Under the pieces are notes generated by a model. It was not told where the DNA came from, searched no databases, and saw nothing but the letters and a program-made list of their open reading frames with translations. Source: Gloeomargarita sp. SKYB120 (GTDB lineage Bacteria > Cyanobacteriota > Cyanobacteriia > Gloeomargaritales > Gloeomargaritaceae). From it: DNA of 64,000 nt. Location of the stretch: contig JANXAM010000003.1 in NCBI GenBank assembly GCA_025062155.1, positions 62,001-126,000 of the forward strand. Direction: 5' to 3'. How positions within the stretch are numbered: position 1 is the stretch's first letter; every line of letters begins with the position of its first letter. A program made the translations under genes and the position numbers. Of the stretch, positions 8,721 through 17,759 are shown piece by piece.

Positions 8721-9674
8721 ATGCCCAGTTTGAAAGCTATTCGGGACCGGATCAATTCGGTCAAGAACACTCGCAAGATTACCGAGGCGATGCGGTTGGT
8801 GGCGGCGGCCAAGGTGCGGCGAGCGCAGGAGCAGGTCTTGGCGACCCGTCCCTTTGCCGACCGGTTGGCCCAGGTCCTGTATGGTCTCCAGTCCCGCTTA
8901 CAGTTGGAGAATCTGGAGGTGCCGCTGTTGCAGCAACGGCCTGTGCGGCGGGTGGCCCTGGTGATTTTGTCGGGCGACCGAGGCTTGTGTGGGGCCTATA
9001 ACGCCAACATCATCCGTCGGGCCGAGCAACGGATTCGTGAGCTAGGGGAGCTGGGCCTGGACTACACCCTGGTGCTGGTGGGGCGCAAGGCTGCCCAGTA
9101 CTTCAGCCGGCGGCAACACCCGATTGACCGCTCGTTTACTGGTTTGGAGCAGATTCCTACCGCCGCTGAGGCGCGTCGGATTAGTCAAGAGATGCTCAGC
9201 CTTTTTCTGTCGGAGGACGTGGACCGGGTGGAGTTAATCTATACCCGCTTTGTGTCCCTGATCAGCTCTCGCCCGGTGGTGCAGACCCTCCTGCCCATGA
9301 CGCTGCAAGGTTTGGAGCCCCAGGATGACGAAATTTTCCGGCTGACGACGCGGGAAGGGCGCTTTGCCGTGGAACGCCGTCCCCAAGCCCAACCGCCGAG
9401 GATGGTATTTCCTCAGGAAATGATCTTTGAGCAGGACCCGGTGCAAATCTTCAGCGCCCTCTTGCCCCTTTATCTCAACAACCAGGTGCTGCGGGCGCTC
9501 CAGGAGGCCGCCGCCAGTGAACTCGCCGCCCGGATGACGGCCATGAGCAACGCCAGCGACAACGCCAAGGCGCTCATCAAAAATCTCACCATTTCCTACA
9601 ACAAAGCGCGGCAAGCGGCCATTACCCAGCAGATTATGGAGGTGGTCGCTGGAGCTAATGCGTTGAAGGACTAG
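8721..9674 (+). CDS. atpG: ATP synthase subunit gamma
   Basis: Central rotor shaft of F1. The 317-residue protein begins with [26 protein letters not shown] and ends with the matching C-terminal helix [26 protein letters not shown]. It is longer than E. coli gamma because of the photosynthetic-type insertion around residues 195-235 ([18 protein letters not shown] region). This segment lacks the cysteine pair that makes the chloroplast enzyme redox-regulated, as is usual for cyanobacteria. ATG 8721 follows GGAGGG; an in-frame start at 8676 lies within atpA. Also called atpC. Confidence 0.97.
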   Translation: MPSLKAIRDRINSVKNTRKITEAMRLVAAAKVRRAQEQVLATRPFADRLAQVLYGLQSRLQLENLEVPLLQQRPVRRVALVILSGDRGLCGAYNANIIRRAEQRIRELGELGLDYTLVLVGRKAAQYFSRRQHPIDRSFTGLEQIPTAAEARRISQEMLSLFLSEDVDRVELIYTRFVSLISSRPVVQTLLPMTLQGLEPQDDEIFRLTTREGRFAVERRPQAQPPRMVFPQEMIFEQDPVQIFSALLPLYLNNQVLRALQEAAASELAARMTAMSNASDNAKALIKNLTISYNKARQAAITQQIMEVVAGANALKD

Positions 9675-9684
9675 GGGAGTGCTT

Positions 9685-9703
9685 CAGGCGATAGCTGCGC
9701 CTG
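9685..9703. terminator. Possible hairpin between convergent genes
   Basis: CAGGCG (9685-9690) pairs with CGCCTG (9698-9703) across a 7-nt loop in the 77-nt gap between the gamma gene and the convergent glycosyltransferase gene. There is no T tract on either side, so termination is only suggested by position. Confidence 0.3.
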
Positions 9704-9751
9704 CTAGCCATAGAGTGGGAACCAACAACGAGTCCAGGTCCTGCAAACAAG

Positions 9752-11890
9752 CTAAACGTCTTTAGCCACCGCTTCGGTGTATTTTTCCCACATCTGCTGA
9801 AATGCCGCCCCTAACTGCTGGGCAAAGCGTTGGCCATTCCACAGCGGCGACGTGTGCCGACTCTCTAGCAGGCGTTGTCGAATCTGCTGTCGCAAAGCCG
9901 CATCGGTACCCAGCCGCACCCCCCAGGCCACGTACTCCTCCGGCGTCTGGGCCATCCCTTCCGCAATCCCGCACTGGGTCAAAAACGCATAGCTACTGCG
10001 GGCCGCAAACTGCTGGCCCACGCGGGTCACCAGGGGAATCCCCAGCCACAGGGCCTCGAGCGCTGTTGTTGCGCCGTTGTAGGGGTAGGTATCGAGCACC
10101 ACATCGGCTAAGGCTTGCAGGTTCGCCCGCTGGATAAACTCATTCGCAACGGGGGGTAGAAATCGCAGGCGGGCTGGGTCCACCCCCAACACCTGCGCTT
10201 GAGACAGAAGTTGCTCCTGCAGTCGTTTCTCATCGCCTTTCACACATAGGTAACTACCAGGCACCTGGCGCAGGATACGCAACTGCAAATCCACAGTAGC
10301 GGGGTGGCGTTCGTAGCTGCTTTGGGCCGTGTAGAAGATAACCGCGTCTGGCTCGATTCCCAGGTCTTCCCGCCGCAGGGTCGGCACATCCACCTCAAAC
10401 CCGTCCACCGCGATGTAGGTCTCTGGCAAGCGCCAAATCGTTTCTTGATAGTAATCTTGGGCGTTCGCCGGTAGCACCAGGGGGTCTGCGATGAAGTAAT
10501 CCACACTGTCTAATCCGCTGGCGTCCCAGCCTAACCAGGTCACCTGCACCGGTGCCGGTTTTTTCGCTAGCACCAAACAACTGCTGTCTACGGTCAAGCT
10601 GTCCATGTCCACCAGCACCTGGATGCCATCGCGGGCAATCTGCGCCGCCAGCACGCTAGGGTTCGTGTGGTAGTAGCAATGGTCGCACCGCTTCACAAAC
10701 CAGGCGTGCCCAAACTCGTCCGGGGGCTGGCTGATGCAGTACAAAAACAGTTCCAACCGCTCTCGGTCATAGTGCTCGAAAAACCAGCGAGCTAGCCACC
10801 CCACCGCATGCTGGCGAAATGTCGAGGACAAAAAGCCCACCCGCAGTCGCTGGGACGTCGCCGGCGGTTGCCCAAACAGGGGTGTCGCACCCCGCACCGC
10901 TCGACCCATGCGCGTGCTGATGCAGTTGCACAAGGGGCGGTCCAGCGCCGGTTCATCCCGCAGGTAGGGGAGAAAAAAGGGTATCTGGAACAAAAGGGCG
11001 CCCAGGGTTTTCAAAGCTGGGGCAAAGTCGGTAGCAGGGTCGGCAATCGCCCGCAGCAACTGCAGGTAGGATTCCGCTTCGGCAAGGATTTCCGACCAGG
11101 CATCGCCGCCAGCGTCAAATAGCATTTGCAACCGGCAGTACTGGGCATAGCCCTGGGCCACCAGGGAATGGGTCTGCGCGACCGCCTTTTGCCGGTCACA
11201 CCACTGCCGAGCTTGGTTGTACTGGCGCATTTCTCCGTACAGGTGCGCCAGCAGCCCGAGCACGTCCACGTTGTCCGGGTCCGTCTCCAGCGCCAGCAGC
11301 AGCCATTTCTCCCGCACGGCCGGCGGCGCATGCTCCCGCACTCGGCGGCTAACGGTCGCCAACGCTTGGGCGTAGGTCTGCGCTGGTAAATGCGCCTGGC
11401 AAGCCCCCACCAACCGCTCTACCAGGGGATTGAATTCCACGTGCGATGCCACTGCGACCAAGGTGGCGCAAAGGGGTGCCACCGGAAAGGTTGCCGTCGT
11501 CTCAAGGGCTTGAACCAAGCGCTCGAGGGCGTCGGCGGTTAACTGGTCCTGCACAGCGGCGGTTTCAATCCAGCAGCATAGCCGCTCGGGGGTAGGAGCC
11601 ACTTCATAAGCCGCCTGGTACAGTCCCAAACCCACCGCCGGTTGCGTCGTCAGATAGGATTGCGCCTGGGTTTCCAACCACTGGGCCAATGCCGCTGCTT
11701 GGGAAACCGGCAAACGCGCCCTTGCCTGGCACCACCACGCCTGGGCCGCTTCAGGGTCCGCCTGCAACAGGTGCGCCAATCCCCCGTAGCCCCAAGCGCT
11801 CACATCTTCAGGTTCCTGGGCCAGCGCCCGTTCCACTTCCGCACGCAAGCCTGCGTAGTCCTGGGCGTCCAGCCAGGTTTGGGCATTCAT
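9752..11890 (-). CDS. TPR protein with SPINDLY/OGT-type (GT41) glycosyltransferase domain
   Basis: A 712-residue cytosolic protein. The N-terminal 350 or so residues are TPR-like helices (for example the ALETDPDNVDVLGLLAHLYGE repeat). From about residue 370 a GT41-like domain follows: LRVGFLSSTFRQHAVGWL, then PVQVTWLGWDASGLDSVDYF, which parallels the APIQVTWLGYPNT motif of O-GlcNAc transferase, and VVLDTYPYNGATTALEALWL near residue 600, which parallels the OGT nucleotide-sugar site. Known relatives transfer GlcNAc or fucose to Ser/Thr of proteins; the substrate here is unknown. ATG 11890 overlaps the stop of the upstream MerR gene by ATGA, so the two are co-translated. Family assignment is good; activity is inferred. 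Confidence 0.85.
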   Translation of the reverse strand: MNAQTWLDAQDYAGLRAEVERALAQEPEDVSAWGYGGLAHLLQADPEAAQAWWCQARARLPVSQAAALAQWLETQAQSYLTTQPAVGLGLYQAAYEVAPTPERLCCWIETAAVQDQLTADALERLVQALETTATFPVAPLCATLVAVASHVEFNPLVERLVGACQAHLPAQTYAQALATVSRRVREHAPPAVREKWLLLALETDPDNVDVLGLLAHLYGEMRQYNQARQWCDRQKAVAQTHSLVAQGYAQYCRLQMLFDAGGDAWSEILAEAESYLQLLRAIADPATDFAPALKTLGALLFQIPFFLPYLRDEPALDRPLCNCISTRMGRAVRGATPLFGQPPATSQRLRVGFLSSTFRQHAVGWLARWFFEHYDRERLELFLYCISQPPDEFGHAWFVKRCDHCYYHTNPSVLAAQIARDGIQVLVDMDSLTVDSSCLVLAKKPAPVQVTWLGWDASGLDSVDYFIADPLVLPANAQDYYQETIWRLPETYIAVDGFEVDVPTLRREDLGIEPDAVIFYTAQSSYERHPATVDLQLRILRQVPGSYLCVKGDEKRLQEQLLSQAQVLGVDPARLRFLPPVANEFIQRANLQALADVVLDTYPYNGATTALEALWLGIPLVTRVGQQFAARSSYAFLTQCGIAEGMAQTPEEYVAWGVRLGTDAALRQQIRQRLLESRHTSPLWNGQRFAQQLGAAFQQMWEKYTEAVAKDV

Positions 11891-12891
11891 GGCATTTCTA
11901 GCGAAGGCGGGTACAGCTCGCCGCTGGGTAGCGTGGCTCCCCACAGATTCGCCGTTGACAGGCTGTTGGGGTCTAAACGGGCGCCCGTCAAGTCCGCGCC
12001 GCTCAGGTTCGCACCCCACAACGACGCGCCCATCAGATTGGCCTCGCGTAAATTTGCCCCGATCAGCAGCGCCTCGCTCAAATTAGCCTCCTGCAGATTG
12101 GCCGCTGTCAGATTGGCCCCGCCTAGATTGGCACCCACCAAATTGGCCGCCATGAGATCCGCTTCACTCAGGTCCGTGCCAATCATCACCGCTCCAATCA
12201 TCTGGCTATGGCGAAAATAGCCCCCAATCGCATCAGCGCCCGTAAGATTAGCGCCAATCAACCGGCTGTTCTCCAAAACTACCTCAGCCAAATTCGCCAG
12301 CATCAGGTGCGCACGGCTCAAGTCCACGCCGCTCAGGTTCACCCCCGCCAGATTCACCTGGAGCAGGTCCCATCCCTGGAAATTCCGTTCCCCAGCCCCA
12401 TAGCGCTGCAACAACTGTTCGCGGTTCGAAGTGGCCGGGGTGGGCGATGGAGGCACGGGGGTCGGATTAGCGGCCTCCGCCAACCATTGTGTCAGCGTCC
12501 GGCTCCCATTCATGCGGCGGTCCGTCTCCGGCAACCGCGTCAACAGCCACTCCAACCGCTGGCTAATTGCCTGGTGGGTCGCCTGCAACTGTTGCATTTG
12601 TTGGGAGAGCATCGCCAGGCGTTCCTTGACCAAACGCCGGAAACTCCCGCAGGGGTCAATTCCCTGGGCCTGCAGTTGCACCAGTTGCTTGATGTCCTCC
12701 AGCGACAGGCCAAATTGTTTACAGTGCTGGATAAACCACAGGCGGGTCAGGGATTCCGGAGGATACAGCCGATAGCCACTCTTGTTGCGCTCTGGCGGCG
12801 CCAGCAGGCCCTCCCGCTCGTAGAACCGAATCGTCTGGGGCGACACCCCCGCCTGGCTACTCAATTCCCCAATCAACCAGCCCCGTACCAT
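11887..12891 (-). CDS. MerR-family regulator fused to a pentapeptide-repeat domain
   Basis: A 334-residue fusion. Residues 1-70 are a MerR winged helix-turn-helix (IGELSSQAGVSPQTIRFYEREGLL, then PPERNKSGYRLYPPESLTRL), residues 70-130 the usual MerR dimer coiled coil, and residues 140-155 a Pro/Thr linker (PTPVPPSPTPATS). From about 160 to 320 there are tandem pentapeptide repeats of the A(D/N)LXX kind, headed by LLQRYGAGERNFQGWDL. Ordinary MerR proteins carry a metal- or drug-sensing tail here; a right-handed beta helix could instead act as a protein-interaction or DNA-mimic domain. It is coupled to the GT41-like gene and divergent from the tubulin-like gene 111 nt away, so it may control both. 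Domain calls are firm; role inferred. Confidence 0.88.
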   Translation of the reverse strand: MVRGWLIGELSSQAGVSPQTIRFYEREGLLAPPERNKSGYRLYPPESLTRLWFIQHCKQFGLSLEDIKQLVQLQAQGIDPCGSFRRLVKERLAMLSQQMQQLQATHQAISQRLEWLLTRLPETDRRMNGSRTLTQWLAEAANPTPVPPSPTPATSNREQLLQRYGAGERNFQGWDLLQVNLAGVNLSGVDLSRAHLMLANLAEVVLENSRLIGANLTGADAIGGYFRHSQMIGAVMIGTDLSEADLMAANLVGANLGGANLTAANLQEANLSEALLIGANLREANLMGASLWGANLSGADLTGARLDPNSLSTANLWGATLPSGELYPPSLEMP

Positions 12892-13002
12892 GCCTGCTGC
12901 CTTGCCCTACTGTCGTCCATTGTAGCGTTCGTTCAAGTTGAGGACAAAACCGCAGAAATTGCATACAATACAGCCAACGGCATCCCTCGAGAAACGGAAG
13001 CT

Positions 13003-16000
13003 ATGGCGGAATACCAAGGCATGACCCCCAGCATCGTGGTGGGACTGGGCGGCACCGGCAAGGAAGTCATCATGAAAATCCGGCGGATGATTGTCGAGAC
13101 CTACGGCAGTTTGGATGCGTTGCCGATTGTCTCTTTCCTGCACGTGGACACGGAACAAAACGCCAAGGTGTCGGAACCCCAGGTGGTGTTGAAACAAGAT
13201 ATTTCCCTGCGACCGGTGGAGCAAGTTTGGGCCAAAGTCGATAACGCCAAGGCTATTTTGAATCGCATCGCCGACTACGACTATCTCACCGAATGGTTTC
13301 CCCCCGAACTTACTGGTACGGACTCCATCTTGGCGGGCGCGGGGCAAATCCGAGCGCTGGGAAAATTCGCCTTTACCGTCAATTACCAGACCATCAAAAA
13401 CGCCTTTGCCAATGCCCGTGCTCGCATTGTCGGTCATGAAAAATTCATGCTGGACCGCTGGGGCGTGCAACTGGATAAAGGCATCAACATTTTCATCGTG
13501 TGTTCCCTCAGCGGCGGGACGGGTTCTGGCATGGTGCTGGATATGGCCTACAACGTGCGGGAATGGGTGCCGCCGTCGGATTTACCCCAAACCTGTGCGT
13601 TTCTGGTGTTGCCGGGGGCCTTTTCGGGTCTGGGGGACCGCGTGATTGCCAATGCCTACGCCGCCCTGATGGAACTCGACCACTACTCCCGTCCCAACAC
13701 GCGTTTTGAAACGCAATACAGCCACAACATTGCCGACCGGATCAGCAGTCAAAACGCGCAAGATACCCCCTTTGGTTTTTGTTACCTGGTGGGCAACAGC
13801 AACGACAAGGTCACCCTGCCCACTTTAGAGGCCGTTTTGGAAATGGTGGCCCAGAATATCTTTTTGGATTTCTCGTCTGGGTTTAGCCAATACAAAAAGC
13901 TGGTGCGGGACAACATTCGCAAGCACTGGTCCAGCCCTGACCCCCTTGGGTTTCCACAAAACTACATCACCTTTGGGTTGGCGAGTATCCAATTTCCGGT
14001 ACAGCGGGTGCTCAATGCCTGTGCGTCACGGTTGGCCGTTGCACTCGTCGACTGGTGGGCCAATCCCACGCCGGCTCCGACGGCGATGCGGGATGTGATC
14101 AAAACAGAAATCTTACCCAACTTGGGCCTGGCCGAATCCGAAAACAATCACCAATTGCTGGATAGCATCAGCGTGGGCGACAACATGAAACCCTACAGCA
14201 AAGAAGTGTCGGATTGGGTGGCCAGCCTGCGCAAGCGTCGCAATGATTTAAACATTCCCTTTGAGAATTTGCAGCGGTTTATTTCAGTGGAGGAAGAAAA
14301 ATATCGGGTGCATTTTAACGATGCCGATAGCGACCCCCGCCGCTGGAGTGATTACTTCCAAAAGATGTGGGATAACCTAAACCGGCTGATTCCCCAGAAA
14401 ACCAGAGAACTGCGAGAGACAGTGGCACAGATGGTCGAAGACCGGTTCCGGGGGCCGAAATGGACGCGCCAGTTTTTAGAAGTCTTGATGGAAGTTTGGC
14501 TGGAGTTTCGCACCACCTTTGACCAGTCTCGCCAGAAGGAGTGGTTAGCCCGCGAGCGTTCCGCTAGTCAAGCCCTGCAAATCCTGCTCAAACAGATTGA
14601 TAACCACGCCCGCCAGGTGATGCTGCTGAATCGCAAAAAAGTGATTGATGATGACTTCAACGCCATTATGCAGGCGCTGGAGTCCCTGTACGTATCCAAA
14701 GTTGAAGTCAAGGCGCGGGCGCTGGCGATTCCCCTGCTCGATGCCCTGCGCGAAGAAACCCAACGCCTGCTCAACGACCTGAATAACTTTGATAGAAACC
14801 TAGAGAATTTACGGCGGCAATTGGCGGAGCGGGAGGAAGTTTATACGCGCGAAACCAGCACCTTAACTGTCAATGGCATCCTACTCTATGACCCCAAAGA
14901 CATCGAACAAATTTACCAAAAAACCCTAGCAAACCGGGGCGACAGTGTGTTTCAGAGCATGACCCAAGACATTTGGGGCGGGATGGGAGGACGCTTGTTT
15001 GATTTGCACACCTTTGAACACTTGCGGCAACAGGATTTGTATCAACGCATCCTCAACCGGGCGATTGACGAGTTCAGCAACAGTGAGCAACTCAAAGTTT
15101 CGGTGGCGGAGAAATTCATTGCCCAATATCCGACGGTGGAGCAACAGGAAGCCCAACTGAAAAGCACTTTTGAAAAAAGCGAAGCCTTTTTACGGTTCAG
15201 CCAGGAACAGGCGCGACTGGGTTGGGATGACCGCCCCGAAAAACGGCAAACCTTAGTGGGGATTCAAGGGGGCAATAAACCGACAGACCCCGCCGTCGCA
15301 GCGCTGCTACCCCTGCTGCGCAAAGCCACCACCTTGACGGACAAGGACATTCGGCCCTACAACGACCCCCACCACATCTATTTCGTGCGGGAAATTGGGG
15401 CGTTTCCCCTGCGCTTGATTGAGGGGATGGAACGGATGCGCACCATTTACCGAACCGTTGCCCAGATGGACCGCAATCCCCTGCATACTCACCACAATCG
15501 CCAGCAATTTGCCGACATCATGCCCGCTTCCAGCGAAGAAATTCAACTGCGGGAGAATTTGGTCTTGGGCCGCGTGTTTCAATTGCTCACCGAATCCCAA
15601 AATCAAATCACCGGCTACACGGAAATCAAGCTGAATTACCGGGATAGTGCGACGGGTTTAGCGCGGAGTTTGAACCTAGGGAGTACCTGGGAGGAAGCGG
15701 AGCAGTATTTATTAGCAGACCAGAACCGACGGGCGCGGGAATTGCTCAACGATGAGATCCAAAAAATTCTCAAGCAAGCGACCACCAAAGACGCCAAACG
15801 CGCCCTTTACGAACAGTTAATGAGCTACCTGCAAACCGTAGAACAAACGGTAGTAGGCGGGCGCGATAACCCCGAATACCAACGTGTCGAAGAAGCTATT
15901 AGCAACTGTGTGCGCACCTACCGCTTGTTTGAGCCGGGGATGACCACGAGTTCTACGCCCAAATCTACGGCAACGCCAACGGTGAGCAAGTCCACTTCTA

Positions 16001-16383
16001 CATCTCGGCCCGTCGCTGAACCTGCTATCAGCGGCACCGATAGCGCCCTTGAAAAATTTACCAAGCTCGTCGAAGCCTGTTTCAAAGGAGGCAAAAAACC
16101 ATCAGACAAAGAGTTAGACATCCTTGATAAATTGCGGGAAAAATACGGGGTGAGTAAGGAAAAAGCCCAAGAAATTATTGCCCGTTACCAGCCAAAGCAA
16201 AATGACCCCGAACTAGCGGCCTACGAATACGCCCTGATGTTCCGAGCCTTCTTGGAAAATGATGGTGAAATTGGCCTTGAGGAACGCGCGCAACTGCTGG
16301 AATTGCAAGAGGAATTGGGCCTAACGGATGAACAAGTAGCAACCATTGAAGCCAACATCCGGGATGAACTGGGCCTCGCCTGA
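13003..16383 (+). CDS. Tubulin/FtsZ-superfamily protein with TerB-like C-terminal repeats
   Basis: A 1126-residue protein. It begins SIVVGLGGTGKEVIMKIRR, a glycine-rich nucleotide-binding loop, and has the tubulin/FtsZ signature CSLSGGTGSGMVLDMAY at residues 167-183, so GTP binding is expected; it matches the Tubulin_2-like bacterial family. The middle (about residues 500-970) is helical with coiled coil. A Ser/Thr/Pro linker near residues 978-1010 leads to two tandem helical units resembling TerB, the second being RAFLENDGEIGLEERAQLL. The frame stays open upstream to 12208, but that part is antisense to the MerR gene; ATG 13003 (MAEYQGM) is preferred, with ATG 13021 as alternative. Function is not established. 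Confidence 0.82.
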   Translation: MAEYQGMTPSIVVGLGGTGKEVIMKIRRMIVETYGSLDALPIVSFLHVDTEQNAKVSEPQVVLKQDISLRPVEQVWAKVDNAKAILNRIADYDYLTEWFPPELTGTDSILAGAGQIRALGKFAFTVNYQTIKNAFANARARIVGHEKFMLDRWGVQLDKGINIFIVCSLSGGTGSGMVLDMAYNVREWVPPSDLPQTCAFLVLPGAFSGLGDRVIANAYAALMELDHYSRPNTRFETQYSHNIADRISSQNAQDTPFGFCYLVGNSNDKVTLPTLEAVLEMVAQNIFLDFSSGFSQYKKLVRDNIRKHWSSPDPLGFPQNYITFGLASIQFPVQRVLNACASRLAVALVDWWANPTPAPTAMRDVIKTEILPNLGLAESENNHQLLDSISVGDNMKPYSKEVSDWVASLRKRRNDLNIPFENLQRFISVEEEKYRVHFNDADSDPRRWSDYFQKMWDNLNRLIPQKTRELRETVAQMVEDRFRGPKWTRQFLEVLMEVWLEFRTTFDQSRQKEWLARERSASQALQILLKQIDNHARQVMLLNRKKVIDDDFNAIMQALESLYVSKVEVKARALAIPLLDALREETQRLLNDLNNFDRNLENLRRQLAEREEVYTRETSTLTVNGILLYDPKDIEQIYQKTLANRGDSVFQSMTQDIWGGMGGRLFDLHTFEHLRQQDLYQRILNRAIDEFSNSEQLKVSVAEKFIAQYPTVEQQEAQLKSTFEKSEAFLRFSQEQARLGWDDRPEKRQTLVGIQGGNKPTDPAVAALLPLLRKATTLTDKDIRPYNDPHHIYFVREIGAFPLRLIEGMERMRTIYRTVAQMDRNPLHTHHNRQQFADIMPASSEEIQLRENLVLGRVFQLLTESQNQITGYTEIKLNYRDSATGLARSLNLGSTWEEAEQYLLADQNRRARELLNDEIQKILKQATTKDAKRALYEQLMSYLQTVEQTVVGGRDNPEYQRVEEAISNCVRTYRLFEPGMTTSSTPKSTATPTVSKSTSTSRPVAEPAISGTDSALEKFTKLVEACFKGGKKPSDKELDILDKLREKYGVSKEKAQEIIARYQPKQNDPELAAYEYALMFRAFLENDGEIGLEERAQLLELQEELGLTDEQVATIEANIRDELGLA

Positions 16384-16421
16384 TGTGTTAAGTTACGAGG
16401 GATTGTTGCGTCGGATTGCCC

Positions 16422-17348
16422 ATGCGCATCTTACTCACAGGTGGGGCAGGGTTTATTGGCTCCGCCGTACAAGATATTTACATCCAAGCCGGCCATGAAG
16501 TAGCAATTCTGGATAATTTCAGCACGGGCAACCCCGCCTATATCCATCCCTGCAGCCGGGTCTATCGAGCCGATTTGCGGGATGCCGCTGCGGTAGAACG
16601 CATTGTGCAGGAATGGCGACCGGAAGTTATCAATCATCACGCGGCCCAAATTGACGTGCGGTTTTCGGTGGCCCAACCGGTGGTAGATGCCCAAATGAAC
16701 ATCCTGGGGTCGCTTTATCTTCTCGATGCGGCAGTGCGAACTGGGGTGAAACAATTTATCTTTGCCTCGTCGGGAGGCGCTTGTTATGGGGAATTGCAGC
16801 AGATTCCTGCGCCGGAAACCCACCCGTTGCAACCCATTTCACCCTACGGCATCGGCAAAGTGACGGTGGAACGTTACCTGCATTTTTATCACCAAACCTA
16901 TGGACTGCCCTACGTGATTTTGCGCTATGCCAATGTGTACGGCCCGCGCCAGGGAATGAAGGGTGAAGCAGGGGTGATTACGGCGTTTATTCGCGCTTTT
17001 TTGACCGGACAAACGCCGGTGATCTACGGCCAGGGCACCCAAACGCGGGATTATATCTATGTTGCAGATGTGGCGCAGGTGAATTTGCAAGTTCTGGGCT
17101 GGCCAGAACCGTTGACGCTCAATATCGGTACCGGCCAGGAAACGTCGGTTTTGGAGCTATACGAGTTGCTCCGGCAATTGATTCCGGCGAAGGCAACGCC
17201 CCAATTTCTACCGGCGCGTCCAGGGGAAGTGGCCCGCAGTGTGCTAGACATTTCCTATGCTCGCCAGGTACTAGGCTGGCAACCACAGACATCGTTGGCA
17301 CAGGGACTCCAAGCCACCCTCGATTGGTATCGCCAGGTGCTACAGTAG
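16422..17348 (+). CDS. NAD-dependent epimerase/dehydratase, UDP-glucose 4-epimerase-like
   Basis: A 308-residue extended short-chain dehydrogenase acting on nucleotide sugars, probably supplying cell-surface polysaccharide precursors. The N-terminal Rossmann motif is LLTGGAGFIGS, Asp in VAILDNFSTG would bind the NAD ribose, and the catalytic pair is Tyr142 and Lys146 in SPYGIGK. LRYANVYGPRQ and TRDYIYVADVA are typical of GalE-like enzymes. ATG 16422 is preferred; a TTG two codons upstream is in frame. The exact sugar substrate cannot be told from sequence, so no symbol is given. Confidence 0.9.
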   Translation: MRILLTGGAGFIGSAVQDIYIQAGHEVAILDNFSTGNPAYIHPCSRVYRADLRDAAAVERIVQEWRPEVINHHAAQIDVRFSVAQPVVDAQMNILGSLYLLDAAVRTGVKQFIFASSGGACYGELQQIPAPETHPLQPISPYGIGKVTVERYLHFYHQTYGLPYVILRYANVYGPRQGMKGEAGVITAFIRAFLTGQTPVIYGQGTQTRDYIYVADVAQVNLQVLGWPEPLTLNIGTGQETSVLELYELLRQLIPAKATPQFLPARPGEVARSVLDISYARQVLGWQPQTSLAQGLQATLDWYRQVLQ

Positions 17349-17375
17349 ATTACAATTCGCACGGATGTTGAGACC

Positions 17376-17759
17376 ATGAACGTCTGTATCCTGCAAGCGG
17401 AAATCATCCGAGAGCCGCAACTGCGCTACACCCAGGACCAGCAACTGCCAGTGACGGATATGCTGGTGCAGTTTCCGGGTCTGCGGCCCGAGGACCCCTG
17501 TGGACGGTTGCGCGTCGTGGCCTGGGGCAATCTGGCGGAACAGACGGCCAAACAGTTCAAGGTGGGGGACCACATCATTATCGAAGGCCGGTTGGGGATG
17601 ATCAAGGCGGATTTGCCGGGCGGCCTACGCACTACGCGAGCAGAGTTGACAGCGGCGCGGATTTTCCCTATTCAGGTGGGGACACCTGTGACGAGCGAAG
17701 CTCCTGCACCGGTGACGCCCGTTCTGGAAACGGAAGAGGAATATGCCACCCCCTTTTGA
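17376..17759 (+). CDS. ssb: Single-stranded DNA-binding protein
   Basis: Coats single-stranded DNA during replication and repair. The 127-residue protein has an OB fold (RLRVVAWGNLAEQTAKQFKVGDHIIIEGRLG) and a short acidic tail ending EEEYATPF, comparable to the Asp-rich tip ending in PF that recruits partner enzymes in E. coli Ssb. It is shorter than the E. coli protein, as is common in cyanobacteria. The last 17 nt overlap the start of rdgB, indicating coupled translation. Confidence 0.85.
   Translation: MNVCILQAEIIREPQLRYTQDQQLPVTDMLVQFPGLRPEDPCGRLRVVAWGNLAEQTAKQFKVGDHIIIEGRLGMIKADLPGGLRTTRAELTAARIFPIQVGTPVTSEAPAPVTPVLETEEEYATPF

Noticed and set aside
12208-13002. In-frame upstream extension of the tubulin-like protein by 265 codons
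   Set aside because: It is antisense to the MerR-pentapeptide gene; its His/Gln/Arg-rich composition is the complement of pentapeptide repeats, and the protein's conserved part begins after 13003.
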